Numbered from the stretch's first letter, positions 1 to 10,476 are shown. The stretch is DNA of 64,000 bases from DASQZK01 sp963764345 (GCA_963764345.1 CAVXSF010000031.1:62001-126000); one strand, 5' to 3'. Notes: generated by a model from the letters alone, not told the origin. Program-made: numbers and translations.

Positions 1-1
1 A

Positions 2-431
2 TTCAGCAAAGATAAGGATCTGATTAGGGATGCTTTACAGGAACTCTTCCTGAAAATTTGGAAACACAAGCAGAACCTTAATGGGATAACCGAAATCCAG
101 CCTTATATTTTCAAGATGTTCAGGAACCAGGTGATTGATTCTATCAGATCCGACGGTAAGTATATTTTTAACGGTGAAGGACCACTTCTATGATGAACTT
201 TGTGAGTTTTCCGCTGAAGACTTCATTATCAGCCGCCAGGTCAATCAGGAAACCCGGGATAAACTGGCTCTTGCATTGAAACAGCTTTCCCCGAAGCAAC
301 GGGAAGTGATATATCTCCGGTATTACCACGGGATGGATATTGTTGCCATTGCCGAAGTAATGCAGATCAATCTGCAGTCTGTCAGAAATAATATCTACCG
401 GGCTATGACCACCCTGCGTCAATCCTTCTGA
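2..431 (+). CDS. ECF-type RNA polymerase sigma factor, 5'-truncated by the window edge and frameshifted
   Basis: This is the regulatory half of a sigma/anti-sigma switch controlling the SusC/SusD pair downstream. From base 2 the frame reads FSKDKDLIRDALQELFLKIW, the region 2 signature of Bacteroidota ECF sigma factors, followed by QPYIFKMFRNQVIDSIR. That frame stops near 193. A frame one base over carries region 4: LALALKQLSPKQREVIYLRY, then an HTH containing VAIAEVMQINLQSVRNNIYRA, ending at 431. The two halves join as one protein if a single extra base lies between about 160 and 185, where there is a T5 run. The start codon is outside the window. The 379 bp to the FecR gene is long for such pairs. 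Region 2 and region 4 are seen directly; the control of the neighbouring SusC is inferred from the conserved gene order. Confidence 0.85.
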
Positions 432-810
432 GGATCTGAAATCTATCTCCTCCGGGTATTGAAAGCCCATATTAAATCTGTAATTACCTTAACGAACCAC
501 ACGCCGGTAACCTTCTTATGGCTGTCCTGCTATGATCGCCGGCAGATAAACCGGTCATCCTGATAAAGAAAGTCTTCACCTCTTAAATTCTTTTTTCCGA
601 TAAGGATCAAAGCCGGAATAACTCCTTTTCCGTCAATGCATTCAAATTTTAAGAATCCGGAATAAATTTAGCGGTCCAATGAAAACAAGTCCAGGCCATT
701 TCCTGATATTTTATGATCTGTAAAAAATAATTGAGTTTTCAATGAGTATAAACCGGCACTTTCACAGTGTAATTTTAAAACAATGTATCTAACGATTATT
801 TAGGAAGTAG
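432..810. other. Intergenic region between sigma factor and FecR gene
   Basis: About 380 bp with no convincing reading frame on either strand. It becomes AT-rich over the last 150 bp before the FecR start, as expected for a promoter region, but I see no clear -7 element. Confidence 0.4.
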
Positions 811-1932
811 ATGAAATTCGAAGAACTTATCTTAGATGATGACTTTATTTCTTTTGTTGAGGGGAATAACGATCAGAGCGCTGAAAAGTGGGAAAAGCTC
901 GCAGAAAAAGATCCTGAATTCAGACAGGAAATGGAGTTGGCACGGGAAATTATTTTTGCATTAAAAAATTTGCATCGATCTAAAGTGCCCTTTGACAAGC
1001 AGGCCGAAAATGATTATTTACTAAGGGAGATTGATCTCCGGGAAAAGCATTCGGGACACAGGTTGAGAAGTCTGATACCTATATTTAAAGTCGTTGCCAT
1101 AGCAGCATCATTACTACTTATAATGAGTTTATCTGTGTTATCGTATTATTATTTCAGCAGCCGCCAGCATAAAGTTGACCGTCATGCTTTCCATCAGGTG
1201 ATCGCTCCCAAAGGCGAAAAAGCCGAGGTGATCCTTTCAGACGGGTCAAAGGTATGGCTGAATTCCGAAAGTAAACTAAGGTATCCTGAAGGGTTTACCA
1301 AAGGGAAGCGTAAGGTCTACCTGGAGGGTGAGGCCTATTTTGATGTTGAGAAGGTGAAAAATTCAACCTTTACGGTAAATGTCAATGATGCCAATATTAC
1401 GGTACTAGGCACCGAATTCAATATCAAGAATTACAAGGAGGATGATAACCTGGAGGTCACCGTAGTCAAGGGTTCGGTTCTCGTTGCGGATAACAAGGAT
1501 AAGATGAGTTACAAACCATTAATTCTTAAACCTTTCGAAAAAGCCTCCATCTCCAAATCCAATCATAACATACATCTTGAATCAACCAAAAACGTAGGGT
1601 TGCCTGATGTAAAACCCAATACGAAAAATCAGGCAGAGAGGAAAATCACCATCAAGCATGTAGATCCCCAGGCTGATGTTTCCTGGAAAGATCAGAAACT
1701 TATTTTTGATAACGAGACGTTATCGGAAATGGCTGTTATGATGAGCCGATGGTATAATATTCCGGTGTATGTTGAAGATTCTTTACTCGGAACTCAACGA
1801 TATACCGGCAAATTTGTTAATAATGAAAATATCTATCAGGTTTTGAGTGCCATTGAATTAACTACACCAGTGGATTACGACGTCAGGAATAATGAAATAT
1901 TCATTAAACAAAAGCCAAAGACGAAACCCTGA
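811..1932 (+). CDS. FecR family anti-sigma factor
   Basis: Inner-membrane anti-sigma protein that holds the ECF sigma factor and receives a signal from the plug side of the TonB-dependent transporter. The 373-aa protein has a cytoplasmic N-terminal sigma-binding part (1-85), one membrane segment around 90-115 (VVAIAASLLLIMSLSVLSYY), then the periplasmic FecR domain with ILSDGSKVWLNSESKLRYP (141-159), LEGEAYFDVEK (171-181) and VLGTEFNIKNY (198-208). The C-terminal part around 295-370 resembles DUF4974, ending in NNEIFIK. Length and domain order are standard for Bacteroidota. It lies directly before a SusC that has an STN domain, the usual partner. The ATG at 811 gives a full cytoplasmic domain. 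Confidence 0.95.
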   Translation: MKFEELILDDDFISFVEGNNDQSAEKWEKLAEKDPEFRQEMELAREIIFALKNLHRSKVPFDKQAENDYLLREIDLREKHSGHRLRSLIPIFKVVAIAASLLLIMSLSVLSYYYFSSRQHKVDRHAFHQVIAPKGEKAEVILSDGSKVWLNSESKLRYPEGFTKGKRKVYLEGEAYFDVEKVKNSTFTVNVNDANITVLGTEFNIKNYKEDDNLEVTVVKGSVLVADNKDKMSYKPLILKPFEKASISKSNHNIHLESTKNVGLPDVKPNTKNQAERKITIKHVDPQADVSWKDQKLIFDNETLSEMAVMMSRWYNIPVYVEDSLLGTQRYTGKFVNNENIYQVLSAIELTTPVDYDVRNNEIFIKQKPKTKP

Positions 1933-2032
1933 ATATATGACTAACCGACGTGAACTATTTATTAACTAAAACTACCTTGCCTATGTAGAATACCTTCCAG
2001 AAAATTCAACTTTCAATTTTTGTGTAAAAAAA

Positions 2033-2105
2033 GCCGGGAAAGTGCGAGTTCCCCGGCCCTATCAAGTTTTTGTTAATGCAAGAAGTGGAATCGTATTGCA
2101 TTAAC
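2033..2105 (+). promoter_or_regulatory. Two consecutive stem-loops in the SusC leader
   Basis: Between FecR and SusC are two inverted repeats. The first pairs GCCGGGAA (2033-2040) with TTCCCCGGC (2049-2057, one bulged C) around an 8-nt loop. It is preceded by seven A's and followed ten bases later by T5. The second pairs GTTAATGCA (2072-2080) with TGCATTAAC (2097-2105), nine perfect pairs around 16 nt, ending 28 bp before the SusC start. The first could act as a weak terminator or attenuator; the second could be an operator or an mRNA structure. Structures are seen directly; function is inference. Confidence 0.5.
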
Positions 2106-2133
2106 TTAATGTAAAACCTAACACTATAAAAAT

Positions 2134-5100
2134 ATGAAAAGAAATTTATTGAAGGGTAAAATATACCCGAAATTTAACAAACTACTACTGATGATAAAGC
2201 TAACTACCTTATTATCTGTGCTAACGGCTCTTCAGGTAGCAGGTTCCGTTTATTCCCAGGATACCAGGATAAGTGTAAACCTGCATAATGGGAAATTTGC
2301 AGATGTTATCGCAGCTATCGAACAAGAGAGTGAATACAAAGTCTTCTACAAAAATGATCAGATTGATCTGAACTGGCCGGTAGACATTAAGGCTAAAGAC
2401 CAGCCCGTGTCTGAAGTCCTCAAGACAGCTCTGGCGGGGAAAGGCATTGATTATACCTTATTAAACCGCATCATTGTCCTGACTCCTGAAACCGAAAATC
2501 TGAATCAGCAGCAAGCTGTCGTGAAAGGAACAGTTCTGGATGCGACAGGAAATGAACCATTGCCTGGTGTGAATATCGTTGAAAAGGGAACCACAAACGG
2601 TACCATCACCGATATTCACGGGAATTACACCCTTTCGGTGTCTTCTCTCCAGGCAACATTAGTATTTTCATACATTGGTTATCTTGAGCAGGAAGTTCCA
2701 ATAAACGGGCGGACACAGGTCGACATTACCCTTGCAGAGAATGTTCAGAGCCTGGACGAAATCGTGGTGATTGGCTACGGTACCAGGCGTAAAAAGGACC
2801 TGACCAGTTCCATTTCGAGTGTCCAGTCTGATATTATCGATAAATTGCCGTCCGCATCCGGGCAGTTTGCACTTCAGGGGAATACCGCCGGAGTGCGTAT
2901 TGTCCCGGTTAGTGGCGACCCCAATGCCGCTCCTCAGATTTATGTCAGGGGTATCGGTACTTTCCAGGGAACTTCTCAGCCCCTTTACGTTATAGACGGA
3001 CAGATTATTACCACACCTCATGATGCAAACGAGGATGTTATTTCAGGTCCGAACCTGGATACACCCCCTAACCTCTGGACACTGATAAATCCTGCTGATA
3101 TCGAATCCATTTCGGTTCTGAAGGATGCCTCCGCCGCTGCTATTTATGGTAGCCGGGGAGCAAACGGGGTAATCCTGATCACCACAAAACGTGGTAAATC
3201 AGGCGCTCCTGTGGTTGAATTCAGTTCCAACTGGGGTTATCAGAATGTACCGCAGTTCAATATGCTGAATACCAAACAGTATAAGGACATTGTTTATGAG
3301 ATGTATGCTAACAACCTCAATCCTGATATTACCATCGAGGATGAGTTATACGGCCGGGGGCGTGACGCTCTCTGGACACCCGTCTGATATCCTTTTCTCC
3401 GCAATTTGACGCTGACAGCAGTGGCGGGTACTATATCTCTTCAAACGACACCTATAACTGGCAGGATCTCCTGACAAGAAAGAACGCGCTTGATCAGAAC
3501 TACAACTTCAAGGTTTCCGGTGCCAACGAAAGGGTAAACTATTATCTGTCGGTCGGATATAAAAACCAGGAAAGCAATTTTGTCGGGAATGATCTGGAAC
3601 GGTATTCTGTTTCCGTCAATGTCGATAACAATGTGGCAAAGTGGCTGACAGCCGGACTCAACTATAAGTTCGCTCTTGAAAATGTAGGGAATAACAATCT
3701 AACCGACATGGTTGGTCTGGCAACGGTAGCACCATGGCAGCCTATTTTTGACAAAAATGATCCTACCGGTTACGCCCGGGTAATGGAAACTACCCACGAC
3801 AACTGGATGACCAGGGAAATCTATGGCCAGGGTAGTCAATCGAACTGGCTTGCACTGGCTAATCTCAACAGGAACGATTTCCAGTTGCAACGGCACATGG
3901 GGCATGGCTATCTCGAGCTGAAACCTCTCAAGGGCCTCTCCATCAGGGGTAGTCTGAACCTCGACTATTCGGCCCAGGAAAGACGTGAACTGACTATTTA
4001 CCAGTATAACGATTTTTCATATCATGGGCTCTGATCCTACGACAGAATCTCCCACAAACGCAAATGCACTCGGCGGATTCGGAAGCAGGAACAACTATAT
4101 CTTCAATTACCAGGCCGACCTGACTGTTAACTATGACAAGCAGTTTGGAAATCACAGGCTGACTCTTACAGGGGTTATACAGGATCAGTATCATACCAGG
4201 AATCTTAAGGACCTGAGTACGCCAAACCTGTTGAGCGTAAATGATAGGGACAAGATCGGATGGGGAAATGACCAGTCCAATAACAATTCATTCTATGGAC
4301 CGGCTGCGGAGAAATACTGGTATGGCTATGTAGGCCGGGTGAGCTACAATTATAATTCCAAATACTATGCTGACTTCTCATACAGGCGTGATGGCAGTTC
4401 AGGATTTGCCAAGGATTACAGGTGGGGTAATTTTTATTCCATAACGGCTGCCTGGCGTATCAGCAGTGAAGAATTCATGAAAAATATCGCCTTCATCAAC
4501 GACCTTAAGTTGAGAGGTGGATATGGTGAGGCGGGGAACGATGAATTGGTCGCCGGTGCATATGCTTACCTTTCCAGAGTAGGTGGTTCAGGATCGTACC
4601 GCTGGGGTTCCGGGAACGGCGACCCGCTGGGGATATGGTACGGGGCTTCGCCGGTAACCGGTCTGCCTAATCCGTCTCTCGCCTGGGAAGTTGTAGGGAC
4701 AACGGATATTGGTTTCGATGGTGTGTTCTTCAATAATAAGATCAATCTTACTATGGAGTATTACAACAAAAAAACCAAAGGTATCCAGCAGGTTGTTGAC
4801 TTACCCCTATCTGTGGGACTGGATAATCCATTTCTCAATATCGGCGATGTGAAGAACACCGGGGTTGATATCCAGGCAGGATACAACGAGGTGACCGGAA
4901 GTTTCCATTATGGAATTTCAGGTAACGTCAGCTTTAGTAAGAATGAGGTAACCAAACTTTACAAGCATCAGCCGACCTCGACGGATCAATTTGCCCGTGT
5001 TGAGGAAGGTCGCTCACTTGGTATTATCTGGGGTTACAAACTTGGCGGAATGTTTACGTCTCAGGATCAAATCAATAGTTACTATACAAATACGCCTGAT

Positions 5101-5721
5101 GATCAAGTTTCCAATATAAGTTATGTAGCGCCCGGTGACCTTTACTTCCTGGATATCGGGGGAGGACCCAATCCACCGGATCAACCTTTCTACACGACAA
5201 CACCTGACGGCAAGATCGACAACTACGACCAGACCGTCATAGGGAATTACATCCCGACCGTTACTTATGGCTTAAACCTGAATGCTTCATGGAAGGGTCT
5301 GGATCTCTATGCTGGCTTCTATGGTGAAGGGAACGTAGATAAGTTCAATGATGTCAAACAGACTCTGACGTCGATGAGCAGTGCCGGTGGCAACTTTAGT
5401 GTAGATGCTTTGAACAGGTATACCTCAACGAATACCAATACTGATATTCCAAGAGCTGTTGTTGGCGACCCCGCGGGCAATAACCGCACTTCCACCAGAT
5501 TTGTTGAGAGTGCAGCCTTTTTCAGGTTGAATAACTGGCAACTTGGCTATTCACTGCCGAAGAAAGTTCTTGGATATACCAACGGCGTCGTAAACTCGCT
5601 GAGGGTATATGTCGGCGGGCAGAATAATCTCTATTATTTTAAATGGTCAGGTTTAGACCCTGTAAACGACAGGAAGCCTCTGCCACGTACATTCAATTTT
5701 GGATTTGATGTTAAATTCTAA
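2134..5721 (+). CDS. SusC/RagA-like TonB-dependent glycan transporter with STN domain, frameshifted
   Basis: Outer-membrane TonB-dependent transporter that imports oligosaccharides handed over by the SusD lipoprotein. After a signal region ending at VAGSVYSQ comes an STN domain (about residues 46-115), which contacts the FecR anti-sigma factor. A carboxypeptidase-regulatory-like domain follows (KGTVLDATGNEPLPGVNI), then the plug with LDEIVVIGYG, IYVRGIGTF and IYGSRGANGVILITTKRG, then the 22-strand barrel. The reading frame breaks twice. Frame 1 ends at 3387, but the protein continues in frame 3 from about 3380 (ISFSPQFDADSSGGYY). A second shift sits near the T5 run at 4013-4017, after which frame 1 runs to 5721. 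Corrected length is about 1,195 aa, normal for STN-type SusC. The SusD start lies 11 bp downstream. The net change of the two shifts is zero. Confidence 0.93.
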
Positions 5722-5732
5722 AACGGTCAACC

Positions 5733-7295
5733 ATGAAAACATATATAAAAGCTCTAATATTGCTATTATCAGTTATTGCTGTAAGTTGCAATAAAGACAG
5801 GTTGGATACACCACCAACCGGCAATACTGAAAGTGCCTTTTTCGAGACAACTTTGCAGTTCAGACAAAACCTTGTCATTGTATACGCAAAATTGTATGAT
5901 TTCTATTTTTATAATGCCAGTGGTGGTTGCCCCTCAAGTCTTTGGCTACTGCCCGGTGATGACCTCACTGAAACCCAGGGAGCAAGGCTCTCCGAAGAAT
6001 TGTTCGATGCAAGCCTTAACCCTAACAATCCGCGTGTAACCTATTATTTTACACATCTTTATCAATTGATTGCAAGGGCAAACGTGCTGATCGAAAAAAC
6101 GGAAACAGTGGATTTTTCAGGCTATGACAATAAAGATGAGATCCCAATGATGGAGGGTGAGGCACTCTTCCTCCGGGCATATGCTTATTTCAATTTGTTT
6201 ACCACATATGGCAGTGTGCCACTCATAATTCAGAGAATTCAAAGTCAGGCTGAATCCAATACGCCTAAGAGTGATAAGATGGATGTGCTTAACCAGGTTA
6301 TTGCCGATGCAACCCAGGCTATCAGTTTGTTACCCCCCTCCTGGCCCACGGAATATAATGGACGTGCTACCAAGAACTCAGCCAGGGCGTTGTTGATGAA
6401 GGCTCAGGTTTTCAAAGGAGATTTTGAGAGCAACAATTTATCAGACTTTACCGATGCACTTACCACATTTTCACAGATCGACGTTCAACTGGATACTTCC
6501 TACCTGGCTAATTTCGATGCTTTTAATGAAAATAACCAGGAGTCCCTGTTTGAAGTACAGGCCTCAACGCCAACAGCTATCGATAATATTTTCCTTTATA
6601 ACGACGGCCCGTGGCGAGGTGTGGAATGCATGAGTATTTTCAGAGGCCCTCAGCAGGTAGACGGTACTTTTGCCGCCAACCTTGGTCCTACAAAGTATAT
6701 CATTACGGATAAACTTCTGAACGCTTACGGTACCGATCCCCGTATTGCCGTTTTCCTGAAAGCGGATGACGGCCTAGGTGGCAAACTATTCCAGAAGTAT
6801 ACTGTAGCAGGAACTGACGATCTTACAGTTCCCTTCCAAAATTCGGCCAATAATGAGCGTGTATTGCGATATGCCGATATGAAGCTTTTAGCTGCAGAAG
6901 CCGATCTCAAAACCGGTAACGCCCCTGGTGCTATACAGCAGATCAATGATTTACGGAAACGTGCAAGGGATTGGGCCCTGGCCGCCGGAATAGGTGACGG
7001 TACCGAACCGGCAGACAGGTCTGTTTCCGAAACCAATGAAGCTACCATTATGCAGTGGATCATGGATGAACGTTTCATTGAACTGGCCGGTGAAGGTCAC
7101 AGGTGGGACGATCTGAGGAGATGGCATGCTGCAGGAGATATTAATCTTACAGGCTGGGACGGAACTATCCAGTATTTCAGTACGGCACTGAATTCTCAAT
7201 CTCAGTTTAATGTAAGTAAGAATCTCCTGTTCCCCTTTCCCCAGACTGAAATTGACAGGAACTCCGCTATTACTGAAAACAATCCGGGTTACTAG
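5733..7295 (+). CDS. SusD/RagB-like surface glycan-binding lipoprotein
   Basis: Cell-surface lipoprotein that caps the SusC barrel and binds glycan. The 520-aa protein begins with a lipoprotein signal whose lipobox cysteine is residue 19 (LSVIAVSCNKD). The TPR-rich SusD fold is seen in EGEALFLRAYAYFNLFTTYG (about 140-160) and LLMKAQVF. The C-terminal half carries the family signature DERFIELAGEGHRWDDLRRW (about 445-465) and ends with LLFPFPQTEIDRN. It starts 11 bp after the SusC stop, so the two are surely co-transcribed. A strong rho-independent terminator follows at 7352-7393. The sequence is intact, unlike its SusC partner. Confidence 0.97.
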   Translation: MKTYIKALILLLSVIAVSCNKDRLDTPPTGNTESAFFETTLQFRQNLVIVYAKLYDFYFYNASGGCPSSLWLLPGDDLTETQGARLSEELFDASLNPNNPRVTYYFTHLYQLIARANVLIEKTETVDFSGYDNKDEIPMMEGEALFLRAYAYFNLFTTYGSVPLIIQRIQSQAESNTPKSDKMDVLNQVIADATQAISLLPPSWPTEYNGRATKNSARALLMKAQVFKGDFESNNLSDFTDALTTFSQIDVQLDTSYLANFDAFNENNQESLFEVQASTPTAIDNIFLYNDGPWRGVECMSIFRGPQQVDGTFAANLGPTKYIITDKLLNAYGTDPRIAVFLKADDGLGGKLFQKYTVAGTDDLTVPFQNSANNERVLRYADMKLLAAEADLKTGNAPGAIQQINDLRKRARDWALAAGIGDGTEPADRSVSETNEATIMQWIMDERFIELAGEGHRWDDLRRWHAAGDINLTGWDGTIQYFSTALNSQSQFNVSKNLLFPFPQTEIDRNSAITENNPGY

Positions 7296-7351
7296 ATGCT
7301 GATTTAGGTTTATATGTAGTAGAGTTAGTTTTAGTTAGATGTGATGCAATT

Positions 7352-7393
7352 TCAGCACAGGCATTCAGGGCATGTCTGTGCTGATTTTTTTTT
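7352..7393 (+). terminator. Rho-independent terminator after the SusC/SusD operon
   Basis: TCAGCACAG (7352-7360) pairs with CTGTGCTGA (7376-7384) around a 15-nt loop and is followed directly by nine T's (7385-7393). It lies 57 bp after the SusD stop and separates SusC/SusD from the sulfatase gene. Confidence 0.85.
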
Positions 7394-7444
7394 GTCTGCA
7401 GCTCATTCCTTCATCCTCATCGGGGTCATTTCAAGCCTTTTTAT

Positions 7445-7452
7445 TAAGTTTG
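7445..7452 (+). promoter_or_regulatory. Bacteroidota-type -7 promoter element before the sulfatase
   Basis: TAAGTTTG matches the Bacteroidota -7 consensus TAnnTTTG. It sits 53 bp before the sulfatase start and just beyond the SusD terminator, so the sulfatase can be transcribed separately. I see no matching TTG -33 box at the expected spacing. Confidence 0.4.
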
Positions 7453-7504
7453 CAGGTCCCTTTCTTTATGAAAGAGGATTACGTTTTTCTAAACAGAAAG
7501 AATT

Positions 7505-8968
7505 ATGAACCGATCTTACCTGAAGTCCGTACTGGCTGCCGGAGCCGTTGGTTTGCTTCCCCTGCAAATCATACATGCGCAAGTATCCCACCCGCCGGTT
7601 CATCCGAATATCATTTTCATTCTCACCGACGATATGGGATACGCGGATCCGGGATGTTATGGGCAGCAAACCATAAAAACACCGAATATCGACAGGCTGG
7701 CTGCCGAGGGGATCAGGTTCACCCAGTTTTATGCCGGCAGCCCGGTATGTGCGCCTTCAAGAGCCTCCCTGATGACAGGGCGGGATGCAGGTCACTGCCG
7801 TGTGCGTGGTAATTATGAGACAGGGCCTTACGGATTTGGAGGAGAACTTGAACTCCGCCCGCAGGACAGGACCATAGCTGAAGTTCTTAAAACAGCCGGT
7901 TACCAGACTGCTATGATCGGGAAATGGGGCCTTGGCATGAACGGAACCACAGGTGAACCGGATAAAAAGGGTTTTGATACCTATTACGGTTACCTTAACC
8001 AGGCACATGCACACTGGCAGTTTCCCGACTACCTTTTCAGAGACGGTAAAAAAGAAGTGATAAAGGAAAATGCAAATGGCAAACGTGAAAAATATTCCAA
8101 TGATATTTTCACTTCCGAAGCCCTCTCGTATATCAACAAGTCAAAAGATAAACCGTTTTTTCTTTACCTGGCTTATGTTACACCCCATGCCGAAATGATC
8201 GTTCCTGATGATTCGGTATGGCATTATTACAAAGGCCGGTTTAAAGAGACGCCTTTTGTTCAAGGGACCCAGGGAAGCAATGGAAAGGATACCCTGGGAG
8301 TATATCATTCACAGCCGTACCCTGAAGCAGCTTTTGCCTCCATGATCACCCATATCGACAATGATGTGGGCAAGATTATGGCCTCACTGAAGGCCATGGG
8401 ACTGGACAGGAATACGGTTGTTATGTTCAGCAGTGACAACGGACCTCACAAGGAAGGCGGCAATAATCCTTATTATTTCAACAGCAATGGGGAATACCGT
8501 GGGATAAAGCGGGATGTTTATGAGGGCGGTATCAGAGTGCCTTTCATCGTCAGGTGGCCGGGAGTCATCAGGGAAGGGCAGGAGACGAGCCAGATCGGCG
8601 CTTTCTGGGATGTTCTCCCTACTATAGCGGGTATGACGGGAGCTGATATGAACGGTGTTACTACGGAAGGCTATTCTCTGATGCCCACGCTGACAGGAGA
8701 TACGGCTGAGCAGAAACAGCATGTATTCTACTATTGGGAATTCCACGAGAACAAATACTCCGACCAGGCCGTGCGTTTGGGTGACTGGAAAGCTGTACGG
8801 CATGATCCTGACCGTCCGATGGAACTCTACAACCTGAAAACCGATCCGGTTGAAAATTATAATGTTTCCTTTGATCACCCTGAAATTGTAAAGGATATGG
8901 AGGTGATCATGGATACGGCACGGACGGATAACCCGTATTTCCCGTTGAAAAGATCGGGGGGACGGTAA
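7505..8968 (+). CDS. Sulfatase (formylglycine-dependent, arylsulfatase A-like)
   Basis: Hydrolyses sulfate esters, probably on the glycan captured by the SusC/SusD pair upstream; periplasmic or surface. The 487-aa protein starts with a signal peptide ending near QIIHAQ. The metal site begins with the Asp pair in ILTDDMGYAD (about 39-48). The formylglycine site is C82 in VCAPSR, matching the C-x-P-S-R signature that needs an anaerobic or FGE-type maturase; none is obvious in the window. Other S1-family motifs are MIGKWGLG, FYLAYVTPHAEM and FSSDNGPHKEGG. It ends with ELYNLKTDPVENYNV, the usual C-terminal subdomain. Both ends look complete. Its formylglycine cysteine has the same residue number as in the sulfatase at 57.4 kb, and the two proteins are clear paralogues. 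Confidence 0.95.
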   Translation: MNRSYLKSVLAAGAVGLLPLQIIHAQVSHPPVHPNIIFILTDDMGYADPGCYGQQTIKTPNIDRLAAEGIRFTQFYAGSPVCAPSRASLMTGRDAGHCRVRGNYETGPYGFGGELELRPQDRTIAEVLKTAGYQTAMIGKWGLGMNGTTGEPDKKGFDTYYGYLNQAHAHWQFPDYLFRDGKKEVIKENANGKREKYSNDIFTSEALSYINKSKDKPFFLYLAYVTPHAEMIVPDDSVWHYYKGRFKETPFVQGTQGSNGKDTLGVYHSQPYPEAAFASMITHIDNDVGKIMASLKAMGLDRNTVVMFSSDNGPHKEGGNNPYYFNSNGEYRGIKRDVYEGGIRVPFIVRWPGVIREGQETSQIGAFWDVLPTIAGMTGADMNGVTTEGYSLMPTLTGDTAEQKQHVFYYWEFHENKYSDQAVRLGDWKAVRHDPDRPMELYNLKTDPVENYNVSFDHPEIVKDMEVIMDTARTDNPYFPLKRSGGR

Positions 8969-8975
8969 TTAATGG

Positions 8976-10271
8976 TTAAACCCCCGCCGGTTCCCCGGTT
9001 TCAACCGGATTGGCAGGGTCGTTGCTCCATTCAAACCATCCGCCGTCGAAAACGGAAACATCGGGCCAGCCCATGAGCCAGGCATTGAAAAAGGCTTCGC
9101 TGCCACGCCATCCCGTGCCACAATAAAAGGCGAGGCGTTTGCCGGAAGAAATGCCGGCTTCCTGCCACATGGCTTCAATCTCTCCATACTCCCGGGTGGT
9201 ATGATCGAGGTTACGGTAATTTTCCATGTGGTAGGCATCCATGCCGCAATTTCCGAAGATGGCTCCCGGAATACGTCCCTTTTTCTCGATGTAGTTATAC
9301 CCACTGACTTCCCCGATAAATTCGGGCCAGCTCCTCACACAAACCAGGTCACCGGTAGCGGAAGCCAGCAGTTTTTTAGCCTCAGGCAGGTCAACAGCGA
9401 ATTCGGGGTGGACGGGGATTTTAGCTCCGAAGTCGCTTACCGGAATTTTTGGAATATCCTCCGTGCTGATCTCGTACCCGGCATCTTTCCATGACTGAAA
9501 TCCTCCGTTCAGAATGCGGATATCCTTAACTCCGGCGTACATCATGATGAAGGCACATCGCATAGCCCCAAGCTGCCCGGCTGCACTCCCAGGGAACGGG
9601 TCATTGTTGTCGGGGTACATAAAGCGGCCATAAAGGACGACGGTAGTATCGGAAGTAATACCATGTTTTTCGAGGGCAAGCTTAAGTTCTTCCGGACTAC
9701 GTCGGTTCCAAGTCTCGGGAGCTTCAAGGGCAAGCGTGTCGATATCGATGGCTCCGGGAATATGCCCCTGAAGATAGGCGTCGCGGTTACGGTAATGTGC
9801 ATGGCAGATCACAAACCTGTCGTTTTCAAAGGAAGACGGATGTTCTCCGGAAATCAGTTTGAACACCCATTCCGGATGTACCAGGGCTTTATAATTTTTC
9901 AGATGATCCATGGGCAGATCGCAGCTTGCGGCCCACTCATCCGCGAAATTCAGGTAAATACTTATGTTGCCGTATCCGGCACGTTGAAACATCCCTGCCA
10001 CATCAACAGATTCTATTCCGGAATACCCGTAAAGAACCAATGCATTTTCCGGTCTTATGTTTTTCGACCTAACGATTTCGATCCAGTCGATATATCTGGT
10101 CCATTTGAACGGCAGACTTTTTGCCCCGCTGATATGTCCTCCGCGTTTTTCATTATTCAGCTTCCATCCATTGTAGGCTTCAACAGGACGCAAGTCGATG
10201 ACAATTCCTTCCCTGTTCCTGATGAACGATAATAACCGGGGTGTTGAAATGATCTGCGGATTATAATTCAT
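8976..10271 (-). CDS. Triple-rhodanese-domain sulfurtransferase (YnjE-like)
   Basis: Transfers sulfane sulfur from thiosulfate or mercaptopyruvate to a thiol acceptor. The 431-aa protein contains three rhodanese modules: about 8-115 (IVIDLRPVEAYNGW), about 130-265 (AYLQGHIPGAIDID, NGGFQSWKDAGY) and about 290-420 (GRIPGAIFGNCG, FDGGWFEWS). Only the third has an active-site cysteine, C384 in the loop CGTGWR; the equivalent loops of domains 1 and 2 (VLYGYSGIES and VLYGRFMYP) have none. The CGTGWR loop and three-domain plan match E. coli YnjE, but there is no visible signal peptide, so it is probably cytoplasmic. It converges tail to tail with the sulfatase (7 bp between stops). The sulfatase link is suggestive only, since rhodaneses do not use sulfate. 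Confidence 0.9.
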   Translation of the reverse strand: MNYNPQIISTPRLLSFIRNREGIVIDLRPVEAYNGWKLNNEKRGGHISGAKSLPFKWTRYIDWIEIVRSKNIRPENALVLYGYSGIESVDVAGMFQRAGYGNISIYLNFADEWAASCDLPMDHLKNYKALVHPEWVFKLISGEHPSSFENDRFVICHAHYRNRDAYLQGHIPGAIDIDTLALEAPETWNRRSPEELKLALEKHGITSDTTVVLYGRFMYPDNNDPFPGSAAGQLGAMRCAFIMMYAGVKDIRILNGGFQSWKDAGYEISTEDIPKIPVSDFGAKIPVHPEFAVDLPEAKKLLASATGDLVCVRSWPEFIGEVSGYNYIEKKGRIPGAIFGNCGMDAYHMENYRNLDHTTREYGEIEAMWQEAGISSGKRLAFYCGTGWRGSEAFFNAWLMGWPDVSVFDGGWFEWSNDPANPVETGEPAGV

Positions 10272-10476
10272 ATGGACATTTCAAATAGTTTAAAGATAAA
10301 ACAGGTGTGACACCCCATTGTTTTTTATGTCCCTTACTTTTTCCCGAAAAGCCGGATATGGGACAATATTTCGGAATTGGAGAAGTATGTATTTTTAGAC
10401 CTGTATGGAGTTCAGAACGGGTTTGCAGTATCATTCCACGTTTCAGATCAGGTACTTAACTACGTGATGAGAGCCA

